From assembly GCA_900554275.1 (NCBI GenBank), contig USGS01000002.1:1-64000 (forward strand): a DNA stretch of 64,000 nt, in the 5' to 3' direction. The position numbers and the translations under genes are program-made. Every line of letters starts with the position of its first letter. Positions within the stretch are counted from its first letter, which is position 1. The DNA is from an uncultured Eubacteriales bacterium (GTDB lineage: Bacteria > Bacillota > Clostridia > Oscillospirales > Oscillospiraceae). Shown in pieces: positions 32,485 to 45,123 of the stretch. A model generated the notes under the pieces. The model was not told the DNA's origin and did no database searches. It saw nothing but the letters and a program-made list of their open reading frames with translations.

Positions 32485-33527
32485 CACGGCTGTATCTGAT
32501 CCGCCACGCTGAGGCGGAGGGAAATATCTACCGCATGGCCCACGGCCACCACAACGGACTCATCACCAACGACCGGGGCTACCAGCAGATCGACGCTCTG
32601 CGGGAGCGCTTCCGGGACGTTCCCATCGACGCGGTGTACGCCAGCGACCTGTACCGCACGCAGATCACCGCCCGGGCTATTTGGCTGCCCAAGGCGCTGC
32701 CGCTGCATCTTGAGCCATCGTTCCGGGAGATCCGGCTGGGCGTTTGGGAGGATCAGACCTGGCAGGAGCTGCGAAACCGGTATCCAGAGGAGATGGACCA
32801 CTTCAGCAGCCGATTGGACCTGTGGCGCGCCGAGGGCGCGGAGACGGCCCAGCAGCTGGTGGATCGCTTTGTTCCGGCCCTGCGCCGCGTGGCCGAGGCC
32901 CACGACGGCGGCACAGTGGCGGTGTTCTCCCACGGCGCGGCCCTGCGCATCGTGCTGGGCGTGCTGCAGGGACTGTCGCTGGCGGAGGTGGGGACAAGAC
33001 CCCACGGCGACAACACGGCGGTGTCCCTGCTGACGTGGGAGAACGGCACGTTCCGGGTGGAATACCGGGACGACAACAGCCACCTTGTGGAGCGCGGCCT
33101 GTCCACGTTTGCCAAGCAGACATGGTGGCAGGAGGAGCGCATGAAGGAGCAGGGGGAGGAATACCGCCCGCTGCCGGAGACGGAGCGCGGCCGCTTCGGC
33201 GTACCCGCAGGCGACGAGGCCACAGGCATTTGGTACGGCGACGCGCTGATCGGTGCGTTCAGCTTCCGCCGGGAGGCGGACGGCCTGCGGCTGACCCGGT
33301 ATATCCTTGCCCCCGAGTGGCGGGGCAGGCGGCTGGGCGTTCCGCCTATGGGACAGGTGCTGCGCTATTGCCGCCATCAGGCACTGCCCTGGCTGCGGCT
33401 GACCTGTGCCGATCCGGCGCTGCGGCTGTTCTTCGCGCGGCTGGGCTTCGTGGCCGCCGAGGGTGACGAAATGGTGAAGGACGCCCGCTGCGTCCTGCCG
33501 CCGCTGCCGGCGGCCTATATGCGGTGA
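32481..33527 (+). CDS. Histidine phosphatase-GNAT acetyltransferase fusion
   Basis: 348 residues starting at the ATG that overlaps the previous stop. Residues 1-200 form a phosphoglycerate-mutase-like histidine phosphatase: RHAEAEGN with catalytic H9, the YASDLYRT loop, E in FREIRLGVWEDQTW, and the second His in FSHGAALRIVLG. From about 215 onward there is a GNAT-like domain (LIGAFSFRREADG, YILAPEWRGRRLGVPPMGQVL as the acetyl-CoA-binding R/Q-x-x-G-x-G/A-like segment, LFFARLGFV). The two-domain layout occurs in gut Clostridia; substrates are unknown. Confidence 0.82.
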   Translation: MTRLYLIRHAEAEGNIYRMAHGHHNGLITNDRGYQQIDALRERFRDVPIDAVYASDLYRTQITARAIWLPKALPLHLEPSFREIRLGVWEDQTWQELRNRYPEEMDHFSSRLDLWRAEGAETAQQLVDRFVPALRRVAEAHDGGTVAVFSHGAALRIVLGVLQGLSLAEVGTRPHGDNTAVSLLTWENGTFRVEYRDDNSHLVERGLSTFAKQTWWQEERMKEQGEEYRPLPETERGRFGVPAGDEATGIWYGDALIGAFSFRREADGLRLTRYILAPEWRGRRLGVPPMGQVLRYCRHQALPWLRLTCADPALRLFFARLGFVAAEGDEMVKDARCVLPPLPAAYMR

Positions 33528-33541
33528 AGGGGGAGAACGGT

Positions 33542-35542
33542 ATGATGACCAAAGGCGTGGAGTTCCTCCCCGTCAGCCGCGATGAGATGATCGACCGGGG
33601 CTGGTACTACTACGATTTCCTGGTGGTGACGGCGGACGGCTACATCGACCATCCCAGCTTCGGCACCACGCTCATCGCCCGGCTGCTGGAGAGCAAGGGC
33701 TACCGGGTGGCGATCCTGCCCCAGCCGGACTGGCACACGGCGGACGCATTCCGGGCCATGGGCAAGCCCCGCTACGGCGTGCTCATCGGCGGCGGCAATC
33801 TGGATTCCATGGTGGCCCACTACACGGTGGCCAAGCGCCGCCGCACCCGCGACCTTTACAGCGAGGGCGGCGTCATGGGCAAGCGGCCCGACCGGCCCAC
33901 CATCGTCTACGCCAACCGCGCACGGGAGGCGTTCCCCGACACGCCCATCGTCATCGGCGGGCTGGAGGCGTCTCTGCGCCGCTTCGCCCACTACGACTAC
34001 TGGGATGACAAGGTGCGGCGCAGCATCCTGTTCGATGCCCCTGCCGACCTGCTGGTATACGGCATGGGCGAGAGCGCCACGGTGGAGATCGCCCGGCGGC
34101 TGGCGAAGAAAATGCCGGTATCGGACATCACCGACATCCCCGGCACGGCCTATATCACCGACCGGGTGGGAGAGCTGAAGTTCCACCGGGCGGACTGTCC
34201 CTCCTACGAGGAGGTGTGCAGCGACCTGACGGCCTACGCCCGGGCTACAAAGATCGAGTACGACGAGCACGACCCCGTCCGGGGCTGCGCCGTTCTGCAG
34301 CCCTGCCAGGGACGGACACTGGTGGTGAACCCGCCGGCCCGTCCCCTGCGCCGGGAGGAGCTGGACGCGCTGTACGCCCTGCCCTATACCCGGGAGGTAC
34401 ACCCCATGTATACCGGCGGCATCCCCGCCATCGAGGAGGTGCGCTTCTCCATCACCCACAACCGGGGCTGCTTCGGCGGGTGCAGCTTCTGTGCCCTGGC
34501 CTTTCACCAGGGCCGCATGGTCACCAGCCGCTCCATCCAGTCCGTGCTGGAGGAGGCGGAGCTGCTGACCCACGACCCGGAGTTCAAGGGCTATATCCAC
34601 GATGTGGGCGGGCCCAGCGCCAACTTCCGCCACACCAGCTGCCAGAAGCAGAAGCGGTGCGGTATGTGCAAGAATCGCAGCTGCCTTGCCCCCGAGCCCT
34701 GTCCCAATCTGGACGCGGACCACTCGGAGTACACGGAGCTGCTGCAAAAAATGCGGCAGCTCCCCGGCATCAAGAAGGTGTTCGTCCGCTCCGGCATCCG
34801 TTACGACTATATGCTCCAGGACAAGGACAAAAAGCAGACCTTCTTCCGTGAGCTGGTGAATTACCACATCTCCGGCCAGCTGAAGGTCGCCCCGGAGCAC
34901 TGCGTCAGCTCCGTGCTGGACTATATGGGCAAGCCCCATTTCGATGTGTTCGAGAAGTTCTGGCATCAGTACCGCAAGCTCAACGAGGAGCGGGGCACGG
35001 AGCAGTACCTTGTGCCCTACCTCATGTCCAGCCACCCGGGCTGCACCCTTCGCGACGCGGTGGAGCTGGCGGAGTTCCTCCACCGCTCGGGCCGCGTGCC
35101 GGAGCAGGTACAGGATTTCTATCCCACCCCCGGCACGCTGTCCACCTGTATGTACTACACCGGCATTGATCCCCGGAATATGTCCCCGGTCTATGTGGCC
35201 AAGGATCCAAAGGAAAAGGCCATGCAGCGGGCGCTGCTCCAGTGGTCACGGCCCGAGAAGCGGGCACTGGTGGAGGAGGCGCTGGAGGAGACGGGCCGCA
35301 CCGATCTCATCGGCTATGAGAAGAAGTGCCTGCTCCGCCCGCGAAAGGGCGAGCCTTACGGTCAGCCCGTCGCCAAGCCGGAAAAGCCGGAGCTGCCGGA
35401 GCGCCGCCCCCGGCGAAAGGACAAGGAGGCTGCGGGCAACCGCGGCCGCCGCAACACCCCCACCGCCCGCCAGCCGGTGCAGAAGGGGAAAATGTCCCCC
35501 AAAAAGAAAGCCGCCTTTGCGAAGAAACGGCAGGGGAAATAG
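33542..35542 (+). CDS. YgiQ-family radical SAM protein
   Basis: ATG 33542 with GGGGAGA upstream; 666 residues, typical for YgiQ. It has a N-terminal domain with cobalamin-binding-like fold features (GVLIGGGNLDSMVAHY, VIGGLEASLRRFAHYDYW), the radical SAM cysteines in HNRGCFGGCSFCAL (CxxxCxxC), DVGGPSANFR, and a C-terminal Cys-rich and basic tail (KKKAAFAKKRQGK). YgiQ proteins are conserved but uncharacterised in detail. It follows the phosphatase-GNAT gene by 14 bases. Confidence 0.93.
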   Translation: MMTKGVEFLPVSRDEMIDRGWYYYDFLVVTADGYIDHPSFGTTLIARLLESKGYRVAILPQPDWHTADAFRAMGKPRYGVLIGGGNLDSMVAHYTVAKRRRTRDLYSEGGVMGKRPDRPTIVYANRAREAFPDTPIVIGGLEASLRRFAHYDYWDDKVRRSILFDAPADLLVYGMGESATVEIARRLAKKMPVSDITDIPGTAYITDRVGELKFHRADCPSYEEVCSDLTAYARATKIEYDEHDPVRGCAVLQPCQGRTLVVNPPARPLRREELDALYALPYTREVHPMYTGGIPAIEEVRFSITHNRGCFGGCSFCALAFHQGRMVTSRSIQSVLEEAELLTHDPEFKGYIHDVGGPSANFRHTSCQKQKRCGMCKNRSCLAPEPCPNLDADHSEYTELLQKMRQLPGIKKVFVRSGIRYDYMLQDKDKKQTFFRELVNYHISGQLKVAPEHCVSSVLDYMGKPHFDVFEKFWHQYRKLNEERGTEQYLVPYLMSSHPGCTLRDAVELAEFLHRSGRVPEQVQDFYPTPGTLSTCMYYTGIDPRNMSPVYVAKDPKEKAMQRALLQWSRPEKRALVEEALEETGRTDLIGYEKKCLLRPRKGEPYGQPVAKPEKPELPERRPRRKDKEAAGNRGRRNTPTARQPVQKGKMSPKKKAAFAKKRQGK

Positions 35543-35548
35543 AGAATA

Positions 35549-35594
35549 AAACTGTGAGGAAGCCGCCCGGCGGGCGGCTTCCTCACAGTTTTAG
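35549..35594 (+). terminator. Strong bidirectional terminator after ygiQ
   Basis: A 20-bp perfect stem (35549-35568 with 35572-35591; AAACTGTGAGGAAGCCGCCC and its complement), then TTTTA-type tail. Seven bases after the stop codon. Confidence 0.85.
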
Positions 35595-35656
35595 GGGAAT
35601 GACCGTTTCCTTGCCGGTTTTCCTGGCATATTGTGCTTTTTGCAACGAAAAAACTC

Positions 35657-35685
35657 TTGTCATACATCTGGATATTCAGTATAAT
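35657..35685 (+). promoter_or_regulatory. Promoter of the ATP synthase operon
   Basis: TTGTCA (35657-35662), 17-base spacer, TATAAT (35680-35685), about 150 bases before atpB. The leader 35690-35839 has no gene. Confidence 0.8.
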
Positions 35686-35839
35686 TGGAAGGAAGCGTCA
35701 AGACAGCGACAGGCGGCAGTAAGTTTTTGTTAAGATTTCGACAGAAATCGATATGCCGCCTGGTCATGGCCGCGCCGCTTCTGCCGCCATACAGAGCGAC
35801 GCGGCAACAAACACAGACGTATGTAAAGGTGAAAGAAGA

Positions 35840-36688
35840 ATGGAAAAAAGGAAGAAAACAAGGTTCATCGTGGTGTGGCTGCTCATCACCGCGGCGTTCC
35901 TGGCCGGTTCTCTGCTCATCCCCGGACACGGCAAGTCGGAGTCGGTGCAGGAGGCCATGCGTGACGCGGTGCTCCACGGCACGAACCGCATCAGCCTGTT
36001 GGGGCTGAAGGACGTGAACCCCGCTTACATCTCGTCGTTGGTGGTAGTGGGCATCATCCTGGTGGCGGCGCTGCTGCTGCGCCTGTTCGTCATTCCCCGC
36101 TTCAAGACCGTTCCCGGCAAGCTCCAGATGGTGCTGGAGACGGTGGTGGGCCTGTTTGACGGCATGGCGAAGGGAAACAGTCCCCACCGCAACAAATTCC
36201 TGGGCGCGTACATTTTCGGCGCTGGCGTGTATATCTTTATCGGCACGCTGTTCGAGCTGTTCGGCTTCCAGGCCATCACCACCGGCGGACACACCATCGC
36301 GCTGCCCGCGCCGCTATCCGACGTGAATGCCGCCATCTCCCTGGGTTGCCTGTCCTACGGCGTGATCCTGGTGGGCGGTATCGTGGCCAACGGCGCAAAG
36401 GGCGCAGGCAAGGCCCTGAAGGACTTCTCCCTGCCGCTGTCCATGAGCTTCCGACTGTTCGGCGCGCTGCTCAGCGGCCTGCTGGTGACGGAGCTGGTCT
36501 ATTACTATGTGACCATGAGCTTTGTGCTGCCGGTGATCATCGCCGTGCTGTTCACCATGCTCCACGCGCTGATCCAGGCCTACGTGCTGACCACCCTGAC
36601 CTCTATGTTCTACGGCGAGGCCACGGAGAAGCATGAGGCTAAGCCCAAGGCAAAAAAAGTGAAGAAAATCAAAACTGCTAATAACTGA
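35840..36688 (+). CDS. atpB: F-type ATP synthase subunit a
   Basis: The start is ATG 35840 (MEKRKKTRF), with AAGGTGAAAGAAG upstream; the open frame upstream is not subunit a. 282 residues, five to six membrane helices. The essential arginine is in [14 protein letters not shown], and the last helices [20 protein letters not shown] match the family. It forms the ion half-channels facing the c-ring. First gene of the operon; no atpI upstream. Confidence 0.95.
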   Translation: MEKRKKTRFIVVWLLITAAFLAGSLLIPGHGKSESVQEAMRDAVLHGTNRISLLGLKDVNPAYISSLVVVGIILVAALLLRLFVIPRFKTVPGKLQMVLETVVGLFDGMAKGNSPHRNKFLGAYIFGAGVYIFIGTLFELFGFQAITTGGHTIALPAPLSDVNAAISLGCLSYGVILVGGIVANGAKGAGKALKDFSLPLSMSFRLFGALLSGLLVTELVYYYVTMSFVLPVIIAVLFTMLHALIQAYVLTTLTSMFYGEATEKHEAKPKAKKVKKIKTANN

Positions 36689-36704
36689 CGGAGGAAAGAA
36701 AATC

Positions 36705-37079
36705 ATGAAAAAGCTGACCAACAAGAAGATGTTTGCCCTGCTGCTGTGCCTGGTGATGGCGCTGACCGCCATGTTCACCGTGACCGCATTTGCCGACACC
36801 GAGCCCGCCGCCGACGCGGCCGTGGCCCAGACCGAGGCCGCCGATGACAGCAGCGTTACCGGCTCCAAGGCTACCGCCTCCGCCATCGCCATCGGCGTGG
36901 CCGCCGCTGCCGGCGCTATCGGCATGGGCATGGCCATCGCCAAGTCCGTGGAGGGCATCTCCCGCCAGCCCGAGGCCGAGGGCAAGATCCGTACCACCAT
37001 GATGCTGGGCCTGGTGTTCCTGGAGACCGTCGTTATCTACGCCCTGCTGACCGTCATCCTCATCATCTTTGTGCTGTAA
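36705..37079 (+). CDS. atpE: F-type ATP synthase subunit c with N-terminal leader
   Basis: ATG with CGGAGGA upstream; 124 residues, whereas typical c subunits have 70-90. Residues 1-30 look like a signal peptide ending in TAFA-D, then an acidic Ala-rich linker (31-55). The usual hairpin follows: helix 1 (about 58-80), the RQPE loop (87-90) and helix 2 with the ion-carrying Glu107 followed by Thr108. The position of the Na+-binding Gln of Ilyobacter-type c subunits (13 residues before the loop Arg) is Met74. This points towards H+ rather than Na+ coupling, though that is inference. Confidence 0.92.
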   Translation: MKKLTNKKMFALLLCLVMALTAMFTVTAFADTEPAADAAVAQTEAADDSSVTGSKATASAIAIGVAAAAGAIGMGMAIAKSVEGISRQPEAEGKIRTTMMLGLVFLETVVIYALLTVILIIFVL

Positions 37080-37097
37080 GGAACGGAGAGTAACGCT

Positions 37098-37584
37098 ATG
37101 AGTAACATCCCACTGAATATTGATTGGCAGCAGATCCTGCTGCACTTCTTCAACTTCTCCATTCTGGTGGGCGGACTGTACCTGCTGCTGTTCAAGCCTG
37201 TGAAGGACTTCATGGACAAGCGCGTCAAGCACTATGCCGACATGGAGAGCGCCGCCCAGGAACGGGAGAAGCACACCGCCGACCTGGAGGCGGCTATGAA
37301 GCAGCGCGAGGCCGCCTTTGACGCCGAGCTGGAGGAGAAGCGTGCCGCCGCCGCCAAGGAGGCCGAGGCCTTCGCCCAGCAGCAGCGTGCCGCTGCCCAG
37401 CAGCAGGCCGACAAGCTCCTGGCCGCCGCCCGCGAAAATGCGGAGAACGACCGGAAAAAGATCGTGGCCGAGGCCAACCGCGAGGCCGTGTCCATCGCCG
37501 AGGACGCCATGGAGAAGCTCCTGGCCGCCCAGACCGCCCGCGCCTACGACAGCTTTGTAAACGCCGCCGAAGGGGAGGAGAGTC

Positions 37585-37595
<11 letters not shown>
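37098..37595 (+). CDS. atpF: F-type ATP synthase subunit b
   Basis: ATG with AACGGAGAG upstream; 165 residues. A N-terminal membrane helix (ILLHFFNFSILVGGLYLLLFKPVKDFM) is followed by a long alpha-helical, Ala/Glu/Gln-rich coiled coil to the end. It forms the peripheral stalk. The gene overlaps the delta-alpha fusion gene by 11 bases, so translation is coupled. Confidence 0.93.
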
Positions 37596-39336
<1,741 letters not shown>

Positions 39337-39340
39337 GCGT

Positions 39341-41651
<2,311 letters not shown>

Positions 41652-41652
<1 letters not shown>

Positions 41653-42059
41653 TGGCCGCCACCTTCCATCTGGATATTTTAGCTGCCAGCGTTCCCTTTT
41701 ACCGCGGTGACTGCGTGTCACTGGTGATCCCCACCGAGGACGGCGAGATCGGTGTCTTGGCAGGGCATTGCCGCTCTGTTGGCGCTGTGTCCGCCGGCGA
41801 GCTGCGGTTTGAAACGGCTGACGGTGAGCACCGCAGAGCCGCTGTTGCACCTGGAATTTTTAAGATCGATGGGCAGAGGGTGCTGCTGCTGGTGGACGCC
41901 GCCGAGCGGCCCGAGGACATCGATGTGAACCGCGCGATCCGCGCCCGCGAGGAGGCGGAGGAGCAGCTGCGGCAGAAGCGCAGTATGGCGGAATACCAGC
42001 TGGCACAAGGGAATTTGGCCCGTGCGCTGAACCGTCTCCGCGTCAGCGGCAGAATGTAG
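41652..42059 (+). CDS. atpC: F-type ATP synthase subunit epsilon
   Basis: ATG at 41652 shares bases with the beta stop (TGATG). 135 residues: N-terminal beta-barrel (HLDILAASVPFYRGDCVSLVIPTEDGEIGVLAGH) and a C-terminal two-helix part (NRAIRAREEAEEQLRQKRSM). Last gene of the operon. Confidence 0.93.
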
Positions 42060-42078
42060 ACAGACCTGAATACGACAG

Positions 42079-42108
42079 AGTGACGCCGCGTCAGCGGCGT
42101 CACTTTTC
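42079..42108 (+). terminator. Terminator of the ATP synthase operon
   Basis: AGTGACGCCGC (42079-42089), loop of 4, GCGGCGTCACT (42094-42104), TTTT. Nineteen bases after the atpC stop. Confidence 0.88.
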
Positions 42109-42365
42109 AACGTTTTCGGTCTAACGTGTTCATAAAAAATCCGGAGAAACCTTGAAAAAACGTAGAAAAATTTTGAAAAAAACTTGAAAATGTACTTGAA
42201 ATGTACTTGAAAAAAGATGGAAAAAATGGAATACGGGTGAGGGCGTGGGAAAATTCTGCGGAAAACTGTGCAAAAACGCGAAAGTGCGTAGATTTTTTCC
42301 ACTGATACTCTGTATAATATAAAATGTGATTTTATTGCCATCTCAATATTTTTCAAGGAGGCGCT
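42109..42365 (+). promoter_or_regulatory. AT-rich promoter region of the YhgE/Pip operon
   Basis: No gene. An unusually A-rich stretch has repeated CTTGAAAA/ACTTGAAATGT units (42150-42215) and a TATAAT at 42313-42318, 48 bases before the start; the -35 box is unclear. The start has CAAGGAGGC. Confidence 0.5.
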
Positions 42366-44420
42366 ATGAGAAATATCTGGAAGGTATTTTGCACGGACCT
42401 GCGTTCTCTCAGCCGGAGCTTTTTCGCCTGCGCCGTGGTGGTGGGCATCGTGCTGCTGCCCAGTCTGTACGCGTGGCTGAACATCTACTCCAACTGGGAC
42501 CCTTACGGCAACACCGGAGGCATCTCCATCGCCGTGGCCTCGCTGGACGAGGGCTATGACGACGACGGTACATACGTCAACAAGGGGCAGGACGTGGTGG
42601 ACGACCTGCGGGAGGCCACATCCATTAACTGGGTCATCGTGGACACGGAGCAGGAGGCCACCGACGGCGTGTACGCCGGTGACTACTACGCCGCCGTGGT
42701 CATTGACAGGGACTTCTCCGCCAAGATGTACCGGATGCTGACGGACTGGACGGGAAAGCCCGCCATCACCTACTACGAGAACGCCAAGAAAAACGCCGTG
42801 GCCACCAAGATCACCGACACGGCGGTGGAGAGCCTGAAGCGCTCCATCAGCGAGAACTATCTGGAGGTGGTCATCAGCGGCATCATGGAGCAGGGAAATC
42901 TGCTGGCCGCGGACCTGACGGAGGACGATCCCGAGACGGCGGTGAAGGGGCTGCTGTATCAGGCGCAGGACCTGTTGTCCGCCAGCCGCCGCATGATGGA
43001 CGCCTTTGAGACAGCGGGCAGGACAGGCATCGTGTCCGCTCAGGACGCGGCGGCGCTGGAGACGGCGCTGGCCGACCTGAACAAGAATCTGCCTGACGGC
43101 GACCAGCTCCAGCAGTCCGCGGCGGAGATCCAGCGGGCGTTGTATGTGGCGCTGGAAAAGACGGAGCGGGCGCTGGAAAAGCTGGAGGACGCCATGAAGC
43201 ACGCCGAGGAGAACGCCCCGGCGCTGGAGGACGCCCGGCAGGCGGCGCTGAGCGCGGCCAAGGAGCTGCGGAGGCTGGCCGCTGACCTGACGAGGCTGGC
43301 GGACAGAGTGCCGGGGAGCATTTTGCAGTCGCAGCTGGGAGACATAGCCGCCAAATGCACGGAGCTGGCCGAAAAGCTGGAGCGCATGGCTTCAGCGGAC
43401 GTGCAGGGGCTGCTGGCGGACTGTGACGCGCTGGTGAAGTCTCTGCGGGCCATGGCGGACAGGCTGCCGGTGACGGAAGGCGCGCTGCGCAGCGACCTGA
43501 ACCTGGTCATGGGCCAGCTCTCCGACACACTGGACGGCGTGAAGGACCTGTCGGCGGACGCCCGGGCCATCCGCTCCGCGCTGGGCGACGTGACCCAGTC
43601 GCTGGACGTGACCATGGGGCTGCTGCGGCCTGCCGCGGAGAAGATGGTCAGCTCCCTGTCCGACGCCATTGACCAGCTGCAGGGTATGGACGGCGACGGC
43701 TATCTGGACATTTTGATCGACATTTTAGGCGGAGATCCGGTGGCCTACGGCGAGTATTTCCCGGAAATGGTGCAGACCACCGTGAACAAGGTCTATCCCA
43801 TCGCAAACTACGGCTCGGCCATGACGCCGTTTTACACGGTGCTGGCCATTTGGGTGGGCGGCGTGATACTGTCCTCCATTTTGAAGGTACACGCCCGCAC
43901 CGAGGGGCTGACCGACCCCAAGCCGGCGGAGCTGTATTTCGGGCGGTATCTGCTGTTCTTTGTGCTGAGCCAGCTGCAGGCGGCCATCATCGTCACCGGA
44001 GACCTGTATCTGCTGAAGGTGCAGTGTCTGCATCCGGGGCTGCTGTATCTGACGGCGTCGCTGACGGCCTTTACGTTCAGCCTGCTGATCTACTCCATGG
44101 CGCTGTCCTTCGGCGACGTGGGCAAGGCGCTGGTGGTGGTCATCATGGTCATGCAGATCGCAGGCTCGTCCGGCACGTTCCCCATTGAGCTGCTGCCGGA
44201 GATCTATCAGAAGATATACCGTTTCTTCCCCTTCCCCTATGCCATTGACGCCATGCGGGAGTGCATCTGCGGAATGTACGGCGGCTACTACGGCCAGCAG
44301 CTGGCATTCCTGCTGCTATTCGCTGTGGCGGCGCTGTTGATCGGGTTGTTGGTGCGCCGTCCCTTCATGGGGCTGAACCACTTCATGGAGGAGAAGCTGG
44401 AAGAGACGGAGCTGCTGTGA
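42366..44420 (+). CDS. YhgE/Pip-domain membrane protein (first copy)
   Basis: ATG with AAGGAGG upstream; 684 residues. One N-terminal membrane helix followed by PSLYAWLNIYSNWDPYGNTGGISIAV, the typical YhgE/Pip start, then a large extracytoplasmic region (about residues 40-490) with DYYAAVVIDRDFSAKM and long heptad-like helices, and a C-terminal block of five or six membrane helices (from about 495; FGDVGKALVVVIMVMQIAGSSGTFPIELLP). Related to phage-infection protein Pip and to the ESX/type VII-linked EsaA-like and ABC-2 permease folds. Function here unknown; may form a complex with the second copy at 45120. Confidence 0.85.
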   Translation: MRNIWKVFCTDLRSLSRSFFACAVVVGIVLLPSLYAWLNIYSNWDPYGNTGGISIAVASLDEGYDDDGTYVNKGQDVVDDLREATSINWVIVDTEQEATDGVYAGDYYAAVVIDRDFSAKMYRMLTDWTGKPAITYYENAKKNAVATKITDTAVESLKRSISENYLEVVISGIMEQGNLLAADLTEDDPETAVKGLLYQAQDLLSASRRMMDAFETAGRTGIVSAQDAAALETALADLNKNLPDGDQLQQSAAEIQRALYVALEKTERALEKLEDAMKHAEENAPALEDARQAALSAAKELRRLAADLTRLADRVPGSILQSQLGDIAAKCTELAEKLERMASADVQGLLADCDALVKSLRAMADRLPVTEGALRSDLNLVMGQLSDTLDGVKDLSADARAIRSALGDVTQSLDVTMGLLRPAAEKMVSSLSDAIDQLQGMDGDGYLDILIDILGGDPVAYGEYFPEMVQTTVNKVYPIANYGSAMTPFYTVLAIWVGGVILSSILKVHARTEGLTDPKPAELYFGRYLLFFVLSQLQAAIIVTGDLYLLKVQCLHPGLLYLTASLTAFTFSLLIYSMALSFGDVGKALVVVIMVMQIAGSSGTFPIELLPEIYQKIYRFFPFPYAIDAMRECICGMYGGYYGQQLAFLLLFAVAALLIGLLVRRPFMGLNHFMEEKLEETELL

Positions 44421-44436
44421 AGGGAGGTGCAGGACT

Positions 44437-45123
44437 ATGTCCAAGGAAAAGGAGTACCACGAATTATACGACCGCTTGATGGCCGAGGTGGCGGCCCTGC
44501 ACCAGAGCAACCGGCGGCGCATCCGCAGCGGGATGCGTATGCTGGTGGTGGTGACGGTGGGATTGATGCTGCTCATGTTCCTGGCGGAGGGCAACAAGGT
44601 GTTCACCCTGATGCTGTGGATCGCGGCCATGTTCGGCGTGGCATCGTATCTCATCGCCGTGGAATACGCCGACTATGAGCTGCAGAAGAAGGTGGAACAG
44701 ATCACCCAGATGGAACAGGAGAGCCTGGGGGCGCTGCTGGAGCTGCCGGAGCTGCCCAGCCTGCCCCATGTGGGCCGCCTGCCCGGTCTGCTGCGCCACG
44801 GCGGGGAGCAGGAGGGCCGCCGCGCCCCGCAGACAGGAGAAGATGCTATGTCTGAGCCGGAGAAGGAGGCCGCCGCGCCGGCGGCGCAAGGGACATCTGC
44901 CCCGGAGGAAAAGGCGGAGTACACCGTGGAGGAGATCCTGCGGGAGACGATCCCCGGCGGGGCGGCGCAGACACCGGCGTCCGCCCAGGTGCTGGAGCGG
45001 CTGCTGCAGGACCCGGATAAGCTGGCGGACGACCTGCTGCTGCTGACGAAGGCGCTGCAGAACCTGTCCGACGACCTGCGCCGGGGCTCGAAGGCCGACG
45101 GCAAGGGGGAGGTGGACGCATGA
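44437..45123 (+). CDS. Two-helix membrane protein between YhgE/Pip genes
   Basis: 228 residues, ATG with GGGAGG upstream. N-terminal helical part, two membrane helices (about 36-51 and 57-74), then a cytoplasmic, acidic, Pro/Ala/Glu-rich tail with two short helical motifs (YTVEEILRETI and a Leu-rich segment LLLLTKALQNLSDDLRR). No family recognised. It is 16 bases after the first YhgE/Pip gene and overlaps the second by 4, so it is probably an accessory subunit. Confidence 0.6.
   Translation: MSKEKEYHELYDRLMAEVAALHQSNRRRIRSGMRMLVVVTVGLMLLMFLAEGNKVFTLMLWIAAMFGVASYLIAVEYADYELQKKVEQITQMEQESLGALLELPELPSLPHVGRLPGLLRHGGEQEGRRAPQTGEDAMSEPEKEAAAPAAQGTSAPEEKAEYTVEEILRETIPGGAAQTPASAQVLERLLQDPDKLADDLLLLTKALQNLSDDLRRGSKADGKGEVDA

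Noticed and set aside
33515..35083. Minus-strand 522-codon frame opposite ygiQ
   Set aside because: Shadow of a well-conserved radical SAM gene with intact cysteine motif on the plus strand.
42140..42230. Possible replication origin or DnaA-box cluster in the A-rich region
   Set aside because: The repeats are of the CTTGAAAA type and not TTATCCACA; no dnaA, dnaN or similar genes are nearby.
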